This document shows positions 12,421 through 26,000 of a DNA stretch of 64,000 nucleotides, in pieces. The notes beneath the pieces are model-generated. The model was given only the letters and a program-made list of their open reading frames with translations. It did no database searches and was not told where the DNA came from. The translations under genes and the position numbers were made by a program. This stretch comes from Phycomyces nitens (taxonomy: Eukaryota; Mucoromycota; Mucoromycetes; Mucorales; Phycomycetaceae): assembly GCA_022702545.1 (NCBI GenBank), contig JAHRBC010000002.1:434001-498000 (forward strand), given 5' to 3'. Positions within the stretch are counted from its first letter, which is position 1. Each line of letters begins with the position of its first letter.

Positions 12421-13008
12421 CTAGATACACACACACACATATATATATATATAATTAACATTTGAGAGAATTCCAAAATGTACATGACCAAAGATATTAA
12501 TGAAATTGACGGCTGAAATATGAATCAGGTATTATAGACTCATGTATAATTGTGATAATCACCCACTTTAGATAATCTCAAAACATCTTGCCATTCTTAC
12601 ACCAATCGGGTGTAACTGGTTTGTGAGACTCTGGCAAATATCGCATGCCCTGCGCCATTGCAAACTGGGAACATGTTACATATGTTTATTTTGGAATAAT
12701 GGTAGTAAAAACGCCTTGGAAATCATTTTGGCAAATGGCTTACCAATGAACCAGACAATTTAATTATTTGATTAGGGTACAAATGCCCTTTGGATTTTGG
12801 ATTTTTGGGAAAAAATTTATATATTTATATATTTATATTTATATATTTCTTTTATAATGGGTAAAGTTTGATAAATGTGCTGTATATATATACAATGAGC
12901 AAAATGGAATGAATGGTTTAAAGAGATGCAGTATATATATATAAATATATAAATAAATATAAATAAATAAATAATAATAAAAAATAGAATAGAATGGTAG
13001 TAACAGAT
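11559..13008. repeat. Intergenic region dense in microsatellites
   Basis: No gene is supported. It contains AAT/GAT repeats (about 11698-11745), (TTC)n at about 11755-11786, TTTTC units at about 11896-11919 joined to (TTA)n up to about 11960, and (AAT)n at about 12385-12420. A CA/TA tract follows near 12427-12452. ORFs across these are simple-sequence artefacts. Confidence 0.75.
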
Positions 13009-13920
13009 TTACAGGGTAAATCTTCGCACAAGGCCTTCTGCCCATACTCCCTCGACTATAGGACTGGGATCTGGTTGATCTTGGGGCTCGAGTGGCTTAA
13101 TAGGCATCTTTTGCTCGTGGAATGGATAGTCTACTCCAGGCAAAAACATGTCCTGTGTATAGAATGCAGCTGGTTCCTGGTAAAGGTACCCTCTTACTTC
13201 TTCTGGTGAATCTCTGGATTTGCTATTGTCCAACACGACCGTAAATGGGCGAGGGATAACGGTGTCTGTGAGGACTAGGCGGGTGCGGTCATCCGAAAGT
13301 GCCTCGAGCCGGGCCTGATTTCTGTGATCAAAACGGTACATTCCCTTTGAACCGTCTTGAGAATCGTGTTCAAACCACCAAACTGGTGCAATTGACCGAC
13401 GGACATCCTTGTCAAGCACAAGGACTGATCCTACTACTGACTCTCTCTGGTTCAGCAGCTGGGTATTCAATGAAGGCATTGATGAGTAGTGGGGCTTTTG
13501 GCGGTCGGAAGAAAAGGAGTGCAGAGTTGTTGGTCTCTTTTTGGGTCTCGGTGGCTCTGAAAACAGAATCGTACATGGCCCGACTGCGGTAGAGGACAGG
13601 ATACAGGACGGCTTGTTTCCATAGGCCTCTTCTATCTTGTTCTGGTTATGCAGGTCAAAACGGGCCCAGGTGTCGTGACTTTCTGACTGGCCTGGCATGG
13701 CAGGCATGCGATAATACCATCCTAGCTCAAGCGTGCGGAATATTGCCCGAATCTCGACCGGCGAGGACTCTTGTGGTGTTGGCAAGAATGATGAAGATGA
13801 TGTGGTGGAAATGGATGCCAGGGATGACGTAGGCGAATGTGAGTGTGGGTGTGAGTGTGAGTGTGGTTGTTTTTTGTTGGTCTTCTTTCTCCCTAATCTA
13901 AGCTTGCTGAGGATTGACAT
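13009..13920 (-). CDS. WWE-like domain protein (resembles N-terminal part of DDHD phospholipases)
   Basis: Single-exon frame of 303 aa, ATG at 13920 and TAA at 13009-13011. The first 50 residues are basic and His/Ser-rich (repeated HSHSHPHSHS). Residues about 62-110 contain LGWYYRMP, then W-x-RFDLHNQNKIEEAYG. This resembles the W/Y-rich WWE-type fold at the N-terminus of intracellular PLA1 (DDHD family). A second similar unit follows (PVWWFEHDS, then MYRFDHRNQARLEAL, then RPFTVVLD). No GxSxG lipase motif and no DDHD metal-binding domain is present, and the frame closes at about 300 residues. It is therefore either a stand-alone binding protein or a truncated relative. The WWE assignment is from pattern recognition only. 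Confidence 0.6.
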   Translation of the reverse strand: MSILSKLRLGRKKTNKKQPHSHSHPHSHSPTSSLASISTTSSSSFLPTPQESSPVEIRAIFRTLELGWYYRMPAMPGQSESHDTWARFDLHNQNKIEEAYGNKPSCILSSTAVGPCTILFSEPPRPKKRPTTLHSFSSDRQKPHYSSMPSLNTQLLNQRESVVGSVLVLDKDVRRSIAPVWWFEHDSQDGSKGMYRFDHRNQARLEALSDDRTRLVLTDTVIPRPFTVVLDNSKSRDSPEEVRGYLYQEPAAFYTQDMFLPGVDYPFHEQKMPIKPLEPQDQPDPSPIVEGVWAEGLVRRFTL

Positions 13921-16900
13921 TTCTTGGGTGCTTGAGTAAAAGAGAAAGGGTTGGGTTGGGCAAGGTCGATTGAAGGCTTGCTTTATACTTTTTTTTTAAT
14001 TGGCCGCGGTTTCAATGTATTGGTAGTATTGAAATCAAATATGTATGTGCATTTGGTTTTCAAAGGAGTAAGTCTAATGTTATTTTCGACAGGTCTGGGA
14101 TCCCTCCCCTATAATTTGACACAAATAGACAGCCTGGTTACCTCTGTTTCCATAACAATTTGGATCGTACAGCAGAAATCAAGATCTTGTCCCTTTTAAA
14201 GATCTGTGTGTTCGCTGGCGGAAAGTACAAAGATATTATCTTGGCCATGATTGTGATGCAATGTGTTTCTATTCAAGGATCTGGGTCAACAAATTCCTGT
14301 CTATTAAATTATTTATGTCTGGTATTCTATAAACTCCATTCAACTCTTGTACTAAAAACAGATTAGTTGTATAGAATCTCGAGTCTCCTTTGTCCTTGAG
14401 TTTAATATTTTTATACACAATCAAATAAATATAGATATAAATGTGTATTTATACATGGTGGCGGAAGACACGGGCCGTCTACAAGTATCTTGTACGCGTA
14501 TTCAAAGGAAAAATTTTGGATTTACATATGCTTGTCTTTCCATTTCCTTTCAAATAAATGGTTGCTAGGTTACAGACTGTCAATATAATTTTTTTTGTAA
14601 AAAAAAAATATGTCGGCATTTCAAATCACACCACCTTCAAAATCAATTGCCCTTTAAATTTTTTGAATGATGTGCGTTCATAAAGGCTGAAAGGCGTTTA
14701 TTTCTTCAGCTTTTAGATCAATTCTAGCATTTAATTTAATATCACTAGGTGCACCCCCCCCCTCTTTCTAGAACTGCCAAGCCCTCGGCTCAATGGCTCT
14801 ACTAGGTTTGCCTAACCACCAAGCACAATATTCCCTATAAGCTATAGGATTTAGATTTAACAAGGCAAATGATAAGCAGGTGCCTACATAATACCCAAAC
14901 GCCACTGCTCGAATAATAAACAAGAATAAAAATATAAATAAAAATAAATATAAACATTAAATATATTTATACCTTTTTATATATACAAAAGGGATTATTC
15001 TGGAAAGTAGGCCATGCTACAGCAAAAGTATATTAGGAAAACCATGTATCATTCTAATTTTGTAAATCGTACCTTGAAAGAGCATGTCATGATTACAAGA
15101 ATTCTTGATTATTACGGTTCATATTTGGTGATAGTGGGCGGACATCCTGGGCTCAGTTGCACAAATTGAATGAGTCTAGTCGGAAAGAGGACACCGAGAA
15201 GATCTCTCTGAATACTACGATATCTTTCAATTGGACAGTTGGGGCAATTGTCATGAAAAATAGCATGTTGCAAACCATTGACTGGAATGAAAATCATGGC
15301 CAATTTGATTTCAAACATGCGAGAAAACAGACCAGCTCTCTCTAAAGCCACTAAAAGAGAAAAAGAAGGCTGGCATTCTAAAGAATGTGTAACACTACGC
15401 GCACCATAAGTTTGCACCACAAGTTTGCACCACATTCTACTCTCTGGGTCATTGTACTTGAAGACTCAATCAGTTGGCCATGACGAAACCACACTATTTC
15501 TCATGCTATATGGTCCACAGCTCGATAATCGTCAGGGTTGATCTCATACCACGTTGGTAGGATATCTATGGGCATGTTTGTCGAGTTTATTTTTCAAGAT
15601 GCGTCTTTGCATAGCTCAGTATGTAGAAGAACAGCCCGAAAAACCGATTAAATGTCGATAGGCGCGATAGAAACCCCATTTTTTTTCCCACAGGAACATT
15701 GGTTTGATAAATCAAAAGGGCTAAACTCATCCATTAGATGATTTTATTGTCAACTCTCTTTTTTTTGGATTTCCGAGTCAAGACGCATATTTTTGCAAAA
15801 ATATTGGCCTTTAACAGTGAACTACGGGTTGGAATCTCAAATATCTTGCAAAGGGCCACTCCGTTATTCACTTTATCTTTAATGCCTCTTTATTGTCTAT
15901 GAACTGGTTTTTTGGATATAAAGAAAAAAAAAGGTAGTTGACAGGCGTCATAATACAGATCCATTTTTAAAACAAATTGCTCAAAATGTTCATCCATGAA
16001 ACTAATTATCTTGCATCATCTGGCGGAAGTTTTATAGTGTTTCCAATTGGATTTCATGTAACAACCAGGTACGACAGGCCGCGGTTCAGTGATTATGGTC
16101 TTTGATCCAAAACAATATATGCATGTGTTGGTGGGGTCCTTGAGGCGCACAAAACAGATGTATATTACTACGCATAGGGTCCCTTTAAAACCTCTAGGAT
16201 CCAAACTGCGGTACTTATTTACCCAAAAGTCCCTTCTTTTGCCAAACTTGCTGGTTTGTTAAAGAAATATTCAAAATAACATGATGTGTCCCTTGACAGA
16301 TATAAAGTTGCAGATCTTCCTTGCTGGTTTGTTGATAGTCTCACTACAATTGAGAGAGTGGTTTGGCTTTTTTTTGGGAGTGATGTGCTTTACAATAAGC
16401 TATCAACACAGTCTGGTAATCGTATCTCCAAAATATGTCTATAAAGCGTCTTGGCAAATGCCAAGCATCCAAAAAACTATCAAAGATGACCAATGAATCC
16501 TATTCACACCAGTTTGAGTGTTTGCTAATCTTGATGAGTTGGACTCTCGTAAAGCATTGTGCATATTTATTATTCATCTAGTTAATCTACTTGCAGTCTG
16601 AATCTTTCAGTACATGATATCCAAGAAAATGGCTGGTAAACCTTGGTTTATTGCAAAAGGTGAGATTAGTTTCTACTTCTAGCCAACAATGCATCCAATT
16701 GCTCATATAAAATGATTGACAATAGAGGGGGTTTCAAGGACTCCCTGTTGTTCTTTTAAGAGATCACCTCGACGTTCTCTTTATATATATATATATATAT
16801 AAAAGTTGCTTACTTTGGTTTGTCCCAGAGTGCTCATCCATAGTAATCAAGAATACTCTTTTTTTTTGTTAAGAAAAAAAAGGCGTACTAATGCCCATGT

Positions 16901-17263
16901 AAAATACCTTTGCAAATATATAAATGTGAAAAGTATGTGTTTATCTTGATATTTTTGAGATTTATTATTATTATAATAATAATTATTATATATATATAAA
17001 AATTAATAATTAAAAAGGTACCGTAATAGGTACAATATGAGAGAGTAATAGCTGAATAATATAATACAATAAGCTAATGATAATATCTTGTATAAAAATA
17101 GAATAAAGGAGAGATAATAGACGAGATAATATATGCAGATAAAATATATACAAGTGAATAGATACATAAATATATATAAAGGGTTACAATACAGCAAAAA
17201 AAAGCATATAGAAAAGCATATAATAATAATAGTAAACAGGAGTCTGGTATTATTTTTTTTTCT
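13921..17263. other. Long intergenic region, no supported gene
   Basis: About 3.3 kb of AT-rich DNA between two minus-strand genes. It has a poly-C run at about 14755-14762, a (TA)n tract at about 16780-16803 and several poly-A/T runs. The frame at 15112-15435 (minus) is the most protein-like, but I cannot match it to a family. I see no tRNA and no transposase motif. Confidence 0.5.
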
Positions 17264-19604
17264 TCATAGTTGTTCTTTTAGAGACTCACTGGCCTTGAGG
17301 GACCCTAAGATTACTTATTAGAAAGCCAATCTCAAGATTACCATGATCTTCTCATTTACCTTTGTTGGCTGCCATACGGTAAAAGTAATTGGCTTTCTTT
17401 AGATCGGCTGAGACGACCAGCCCAGACTTGTAGAACTCGGCCAGTCTAAAGGATGCCTCTGCTTGATCTTCAAGATCTTCTTCATCGACAATGTCGTCCG
17501 AGATCTTCAGATTTACCACTCTTTCGTACCATTCAAAGGCCTTTTGGAAATCTTGTTCGACACCAATCCCAAACTCATAGCACTGTGCAACCTCTAGGAA
17601 CACCTTGACTTCACCTTCGTCCGCAAGTCGTACTAGCATTAAGGCGCCTTCTTCCAAGTTTACGGGTACATTGCCCCATCCGTGCAACCGGTAACGCGCC
17701 AACATGATCAATGGTGTCTTTTTCTGATGTAGGGGTGCATGGGCATGGGCAGCCTCAAATAAAGGATAGGCTTCTTGTCGATTCATGGGCTCCTGATGTA
17801 ACAACTGAGCAAGCGCAAGCTCAGCAAGCCACCAGCCTCCTGCACCTTCGTTGCTCTGTTGCTTGCCAAGCGCAACTGCAATTCTGTACCACTCCTTTGC
17901 AAGATCTGTGTTGGTCTGGACATGAATGCCGTTCTCGTGGTAGATTCCAAGAAACAAGCTAGCCGTCTTGTCCTTTTGCTGTGCTGCCCTGCAAAAGTAA
18001 TCAAATGATTTGGCAAAGTCCTGTGCGACAACAACCTTTTCTTCTGTAGTTGTCAAGTCTTGGTACGTAATGGTCTGTCCCGAATTATACAGTTTGCCAA
18101 GTTCACGCTGAGCCTCTCGCGACCCTAATTGGGCTGCACATTCAAGCCACTTTACGGCCTCACGGATCGTTCTCTCTGGTTCAGAGCCCTTCATGTTCAG
18201 TAAGATCTGGCCAAGTTCAAACATGGCTTCAGGAATGCACTGGCCGGCTGCCTTTCTGAGATGGTCAATAGCCAGCATTGGGTTGGTCTCTAGCAGGACT
18301 GTGTCCTTGTCTTTGATGCCTTGGGTATAATACAGTCCTAGGCCAAGATGGGCATGGCCATGGTCAGATGTCTCGGTGGCCAGTCTGTACCATTCCAATG
18401 CTTGGATATCTGGATGAACTGGGCTGTTGTCCTTGATAGACGCATGTCCTTGAGCTATAAGCTGGCCAACTCGAAACATTGCCTCTGAATCCTTGAGTTC
18501 ATTCGATGAGCGCAGGTACCACTCTAGAGCCAGTTGGCTGTCCTTTGGAGTTCCGAGTCCATGTTCGTTGCATTGTCCAAGTAGGTTGAACACCACGGCC
18601 AAACACTCTTTTTCGGCGCAATAAATAAGATCCTAAAAGGTACCAAAATTAGTAAGCATTTCCAAAGTTTTATATAATAAAACCATACTTTGTAAGCAGA
18701 GCTGGGATCAGCCTCCATGCCTCCTAGACCTTTGAGCTGGTAATGGGCAACCATGGCTCTTGATTGAATGTGGCCCTTTTGGACAGCCTTTTCATAGAAA
18801 CCAAGGGCAGCAGCGTACTGTTGGCGGATATGCCAGGATTCAGCAGCAAGGAACATGGACTCGACATGACCCATGGCTGCAGCTTCTTCAAAGCATCTTG
18901 TGGCCAGTTCTTGTTCTTCTTGCTGTCTCTGTGTCAATTGACCGGGTTGAATTGGGCTGTCTGCCAGGGTAACGATGCCTTGCTGGTGAAGTTTTCCTAG
19001 GTCAACCAGGGATTCTGCGTCACCGTGGCGAAAGGCATTGGCCAATAGCTCCATTGCGTGTTCGAGATGAGCGTCTGGTGTAACTCCATTCTGGAACTGT
19101 TTTTGGCTCGAGGTCTGTAACAAGATGCTGGCAAGCGAACGCATGGAAGGAATATGGTCGAGAGCAATGGCCTTGTGCCACCATTCGGTCGCAACATCCT
19201 GGTCCCCGTTCTCAAGTGCCATCTGTCCAAGGGCCCAGAGACTGTCTGCGTACTTTTGTTTTGCGGACCAGGTGAACCAAAGAACGGCATCTCCCAGATT
19301 GATAGGGACGTTGCAAATACCACGCCAGTTGGCTAACCCCATCTTGTATTGGCCTTCAGCAGAGCCCAGATCGGCACTCTGTTTGTAATAATCAATGGCA
19401 GTTGCTTCGTTGATTTCTACGCCCTGACCATGTTCATACATTGTCCCGATCTTTGCCATGGCTTCTGCGTCCTTTGTTTCCTTGACAGAGCGCTTGTACC
19501 ACAGCATGGCCTGAGGATAATTGACTGCAACACCATTTCCAAGATAAAAGCAATCGGCTAAATAAAAAGGTTAGTCTACAATACTTTATATTGATGGATA
19601 GCAA

Positions 19605-19652
<48 letters not shown>

Positions 19653-22600
19653 TACCTAGCCAAAAGTACGAGGATTCAAACTGATCTTCAGTGGCAAGAC
19701 TGTAAAGCATTTTAAAGGCATCTTTCTTGGACATTCTGTCTACGTCCTGAACTGCTCCTGTGCTATCTGTTGGTCCAGACAGAGGAACATAGCTCAATGC
19801 ATAGCGAGCAACCATCAACTTTGAAGCTTTGCTGACACGAGCATTGGTGAGGCGGCAATCATTGGCTGCGATCTTGTATTGGATATAAGCATCTTCATAC
19901 TGTCTCAATGAATGGTACACCTGAGCAGCCGCAAATGGGGCTCTATAGAAGATAAAAATGTGTTATTACAAGGTTCATTCTCATGGGTTTGCACATACAC
20001 AGAGGAACCAAGATGGGCGGCCTCAAGATAGAGTTCGATGGCCTGGTTCAGATCCCTGTCAACAGCGTGGCCGTTTTGGTAATAATTTCCCAGCAATAGA
20101 GTTGCCTGGGTATCTTTCTGAGAAGCAGATTTCTGCAGATAGACAAGAGCCTTTGGGTAGCTTTGACTGACACCGATTCCTGCGTCATAAAGAATTGCGA
20201 GTTCACGTTGGGCCACTGGATCTCCGTATTGGGCAGCCTTTTCGTACCAATAAACAGTCTGGCGCTGTTGCTCTTGGCCTTCTGGAGAATCACCATTGGA
20301 CGACATCTTACAGATCGTCGCCAGTGTGGTCATTGCAGACACGACACCAAGACGAGCAGATTTCTTGAAGCAAGACCGAGCCTTGAAAAGATCCTTTTCG
20401 ACACCAAACATGCCCTTGGCATAGTAGAGACCAAGGCTGTAGAGAGCTGTCTTGTGATCTTTGTTGGCAGCTTTTTCATACCAGTAGAATGCAGCAGCAC
20501 GATCTTGCTCAACACCTTGTCCATTGGAAAGCATGAGGGCAACCTATAGGAGTAAAGTCAAGTCAATACCAATTCATGAATTATTAACTATCTAAAAGGA
20601 ACTTACTTGAAATTCAGCATCGACATCTTCGGCTTTTCCAGCAATGAGATAGTGCTCAAATGCCTTTGTTAGATCCTTTTCGCATCTTCCTTGGACGCCT
20701 TCCTCGTAGCATGCAGCCAACCAGTAGTGAGCATGGCTGTCAAGTTCGCTTTGTCTGGCGAGATGAAACAGAATGTCAAATGCTGCCTTGGGGCGCTTGG
20801 GAGATCCGGTCCATCCATGGAGCTGATAGCGGGCTACCATGAGTGCAGCTGTTCGGCAGGGAAGACGGTGGCCAAGTGGACCAGACACTTCTTGTTCGGG
20901 TGACCAAGCTGATGAGGCTCGAGTGAACCAGGCCAAAGCGTCTCGGTTTCTTTCCATGCGGTGCAAGAGCTGGGCCAGTGCCAGTTGTGCACTGTCCTGG
21001 AAGGGTCCATTGATACGAGCTCCCTTGCGATAATACTCGAGTGCGATTTCAAAATTGGAAGCCACGCCCTGGCCATTCTCAAAGCAAGAACCCAAGAGAC
21101 CCAAGGCACGAATGTCTCCTTGGTAAGCCGCACGACGGAACCAGCCTAGGGCAACCTTGATGTCCTTTTTTCTGAATTGACCTTCTTCATTGTCGGTTGG
21201 ATTCAGGTCCTGCGTATACATGATTCCTAGAATACGCTGGGAAGGGGCATAGCCGGCCTTGGCTGACAAGGTAAGATACTTTTCGGCACGACCTAGGTTC
21301 TTTTGGAGGTCAAGATTTCCCATGTAGTAAGCAAGCCCCAGAACATATTGGGCCCGGGCATCATCTCGGTTGGCGGCTGATTTGTAGTAGGATACAGCGA
21401 TTGCATTGTTCTGCTCGACGCCCTGTCCGGTTTCATACATAAGTCCGAGCTGTAAGAGCGCTCTTGGGTTGTCCTAAAGATTTGTAAAAGCTTGTTAATT
21501 GGCTGTGATTCATTTTTTTTTGGATTCAATATAGTGGCTTGCCTTTTGTGTGGCGCGCTTCAGCCACTTCATGCCTTCTTTGTCTTGTCCCTCGTTAATA
21601 CAGGCAATGCCTAAAGCGGCCTCGGCATCTCCAAAATCTTGATTGGCACTCTGCAACAGATAAGCCTTGGCTCTTGGAATGTCCTTTTCGGTGAACATTC
21701 CTCTCTCATAGTGAATGCCGGCAATGTACTGAGCATATCTATAAAACCAGAATGAGCATTGGCAATAACATTCTTACAACTTACTTGTCTCCATTGTCAG
21801 CACTCTTTACGAACCACTGAAGTGCACCAACAGGATCCTGGGCCATCTTTTCTGCTCCCTTGAAAAGCATCACAGCAACTCGGTACTGGGCCTTTGCGAC
21901 AGTGAGCTTGATTTCTGGGTCGCTTCCCTTTGACTCAAAGTCGATCTCAGCAGTAGCCTTGAGCCAGAAAAAGGCGGCTTTCCTGTCGATTGGTTGAACA
22001 ATGGTTTCGCTGCGAGTGGTTACACCTGTAGAGGAATCTTGTGGACTGGCAGCCGACACACCGTTGAGGTAGCACATTGCTAGTGGATAGAATGCTTCCC
22101 AGAAATCATCTGCCTCTGCGATTGTCTTTAGTGTCCTGAAACCATGAAGTGGATCGGCTGATGTACCCCAGCCTTCGATCTGACATCGGGCAACCCAAAC
22201 CCGGGCTGTCAATGAATCTGTTTTGTGACTCCAGGAAAGAGCAGCCTTGTAGGCTTCTTCTTGGTGGTGGGCATAGCCGGTTTGTTGGCTTTTGGCAAAT
22301 GCATTTTTGAGTATTGAGAACTCTTGGTTGGGGGAATTGATGAGCTGCTCCAATAAAGGCAGTGTGCTTTGGTCGATGACTGGCGGAGGTGGAGGTGTGG
22401 TAGATAGAGGTGCTTGGGTTGTAGATGATGATGAGGGGGTTGAGATGACCATCTTTGAAGGGTCTTCCTTTGGCCAATCCTGGGCAAACATTGAGCGTCG
22501 AGAGATATTTGAGTAGTCTGTGATTGCTGTGATTATAGAGGATGTGGAGTCAATTTGGGAAAAGAGGCCTCCTGAAAGCATCCAGCTGCTTTGGCCACTG

Positions 22601-23073
22601 TCGTTTGTTGCACAGGAGATGGTAGAGTACACACGCTGTGAGTATCTGTTTTGTGGATTGCGCCCTCTGGGTATTCTTTGGCGTGGCTCCCTTGACTGGG
22701 TCATGCCAACATATGAGGTCTGGGAGGCCAGAGAGATCCTAGGATTAGCAAAGGAAGAAATGTGGTTTGGATCGCTGGGATCGCCGAGGCTGATGTGGTT
22801 TGGATCAATGGAAGTTGGAAGTTGCTCTGCTGACTGGCGCTTGGTTGCACTAGCCGGCGGAGTCGACTTTGGAGGCTCTTTGGGTCTTGTGCATGAAGCT
22901 GGCAAGGGAGGTGTGTCGAAAGAAAGGACGGTTGGTTCTCGTCTGTTGAGATTGCCCTTTGATATCTTGTTTTTTGGTTGTCGTATCGATCCAAGTTTGC
23001 CTCTCCTTCGCTGTGGTGCCTGGATTGGCTCATTGTTCTGAGCGTCCACAGGCTTGCTTGTATTGCTTCCCAT
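17264..23073 (-). CDS. Giant Sel1-like repeat protein with N-myristoylation signal
   Basis: Eight exons on the minus strand: 23073-21785, 21738-21543, 21473-20607, 20543-19999, 19942-19656, 19557-18689, 18632-17360 and 17304-17264. They join to 1788 aa. The first about 250 residues are basic and Ser/Pro-rich. They start with MGSNTSK, a good N-myristoylation context. The remainder is an array of about 36-residue Sel1-like repeats (pattern A-x-x-x-LG-x-x-Y-x-x-G-x-GV-x-x-D followed by A-x-x-WY-x-x-AA). Such helical solenoids scaffold signalling or chitin-synthase complexes (Chs4/Skt5 relatives). Skt5 is anchored by C-terminal prenylation; here an N-terminal lipid is predicted. Intron 2 (21542-21474) has a GC donor. 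Intron 5 contains an (AAT)n microsatellite. The final 41-nt exon is supported by a CTAAT branch site; without it the protein would end at 17352. Confidence 0.88.
19605..19651. repeat. (AAT)n microsatellite inside an intron
   Basis: An uninterrupted AAT/ATT repeat of about 15 units within intron 5 of the Sel1-repeat gene. In one frame it reads as poly-Tyr on the minus strand, which falsely extends the exon. Confidence 0.85.
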
Positions 23074-26000
23074 GGCAACAGAATCTTTGAGGTCTGTCTG
23101 CTTCTCTGTTTTGTCGACTGTTTGAGAATATAGTCAGGTGCTTATCTGCAGGGTTGCAGGTAGACTTGTTGGATTGATAAATGAGAATTTAAAGGACAAT
23201 GGCTATGGTTCTTTACCTTGAGAATAAAGAAAGACCTTGATAAATAGAGAGGTTGGAATAAGGGTGCTTTAAAAAATATATATTTAAAAAAAAGGATCCT
23301 TTTTGTACGCCCGTATATGAGATGCTTTTTGTACAGGCTATCAATTAGTGTACAAACCGTATGCCCAAAACAATACAACAATCCAAAAAAGGCCAACAAA
23401 ATAACAAACTGCCTGATAATATTGACACTTTCTTTTTTCTTTACCTAGTCGTTCGTTTGGATTGCCATACATGGTCAAGTACACAGACCACAAATCCGGG
23501 TTCTTTATATTGTATATTTACTGTTGCAAATTCAGAATGACTTTTAGTCAGTGCAAAAGCTGTTTTTCCATAGTGACCTTTGGTTAGTCTCTTCTTTTTA
23601 TCTCCCTGTCTATCACGCGTACAAAACTGGGAATCAATTGGGCTGTATATTGTAGCACACACCTTATTGTGCTCACTTTTTTTGTTACCCTCTTGACGAT
23701 ATTTCAATGATACTCGCAGCAAAACTTTCCTTTTTTGCCAAGATGGTCATCGCATTTCTATATTGTGCGTCATTCCTGCGTATTTTATAACGTAAAGGAT
23801 CTTTATTATTCATTAAATATGATTTAGATGTTGAAGTATGGACTGGAAGAAAGTAGATCTTGTTACTATCGGCCACAATTAGTTTCAGATGTCTAAAAAC
23901 AGCACATCAAAAATGAATCGAGGATATTCCAATAGATTTGTAAAATATCGGTCCTTGGACGAAATAGGTAATAGAAAACAATGGATAAAATACTTCCAGA
24001 AGGATTCTTCCAAGATGAATTACAGAATACTGGTTTATTCTAATAGGCTACCAAGATAGCATGTCAATTGTGCCTTTTTTCTTATATTATATTTTATTTT
24101 ATTTTATTTAATACCAATAAACATCCCGGACTGTAATAATCACGTACGCTCTGTTTCTGATGCAATTTGAATTCAATGTTACCGTCGTATTGATTAACCT
24201 CATGGGGAAAAAAAGGGGGGGTTGAAGTAGTACAGCCAAGAGGAGTGTAACTTGGATTTTCCTATATTGATTGAAATTAAGAAATATGCATTTTTCTTTT
24301 TATTGATAAAAATAGAATTTATATTCATAAACAGAAACTGTTTATTTTTGGGATTTATTTTCTTGCAAATATTTTTTTACTTTTTTAATAAACCGTTTTG
24401 AATAGAACAGATAGACTGCTGTTAAACGACCTTTTTTTTAAACAATGAGTTCAGAGTCCAAAAGTTATATGTAATTGGCTGCAAGACTAGATTATGTATT
24501 GAGAATTGCAGATTGCAGAATTGAGAATTGAGAATTGAGAATTGTATTGAAAATTAAACTGTCAAACAACAAACAAGATTACTATAAAATATATACCAGA
24601 TACAATTCTTGTTTGGGAATGAGATTCTAAAAGACATTATAAACACTTTATTTCAACCCAAACCATACAGGTCCACCGCCTTTCTGATTATATAGCAATA
24701 AGCTTGTCTGAAACGTATCTTCCTAACCTGTCTTGTTGTATTGACAAGAAAACCTTGTTGGAATAAGACATCGAGTTGTACATGTCATTTAAACCAACAA
24801 TACTCAATTGCCGTTTCCAAATAGAAAATATTAAGCTACGCCACATACACCACTTTCTTTTCTTCTTTTTTCTTTTTACAAAAACACAGTGATCACCGTG
24901 TAGATCTGACGGATTTCTACAAAAAGAAAATAATTGTGAGAGGCTCTGGAATAGGAATACAAATAAATAAAAGTCAAATACACATTTTGGTTTCATGAGA
25001 AAAAAATAAAGGCTTCGATATATAATGGATCGATATCTGTATAAATATATATATATATATAAATGTCTTTGAAAAACTAGTTGCAACGACTATAACTTAC
25101 AACCAATTGCATAAACGCTGAAAATGCCATGATAAAGATAAAAAGGGTCCATTCTATATTCAATAATAAGTTTAAAAACACATGCTCTTGTATATAAAAT
25201 GACTATACCTGTTTTTGAATAATTGCATGGTAAACACCCAAAAGATAGACATTGATATTGTGGCGTATCTAACGAGTGGCAAATATTGCTGTATATCAAT
25301 ATAGAATTTTGTGGTTGCCTTGGCTTCAAAGCCTTTCATCTTTATCATTACTAATCCATATTTCAAGTCAGAATTTCTTACCTTTGATATTCATTTATTT
25401 CTGTATTTGATATGCTTGGTTCCCAAACATTTATAGATTCTTGTGTACATCATCAATATACTGATTTATGATAATACTTTAAATATGGCTATATTAAAGA
25501 AATGTTTGCAAGACAAGCAATTAATAAAATAATGTTATCTCTCCATAGTGTTTGTACACATTTTTATAAAAACCAATTGGTTAAAGACAAATACCCAAAG
25601 TAAAGGATATATTAATATAAACTTTCTTTCTTTTATAAATGAATAAATAATAATAATAATGTGTATATATATATGCTAGTTGAATACAAGCAAACCAAAT
25701 TGTCAATGATTTTTACAACTGCTTATTTATCTAGTCTAGGTTAGTATTATATACATATACTTTTGACCAAATGGTATCGTCTCTTTTCTCCAAATTCCAA
25801 TCTACCTTTTAGGTATCATTAAAAGAGGGCGAGTATAAAATATACCTTTAAGCTTTTTATTTTTATTTTCTGCTATTATATATGTAGTGTGGCAAAAGAA
25901 CATTAGATGGTTCTTTCAAGAGACCATTAAATCAGCCAAGGAAGCATTTGGGTAATAGTTACATATTTTGGCTACCTACAATGACATCAATAAACATCAA

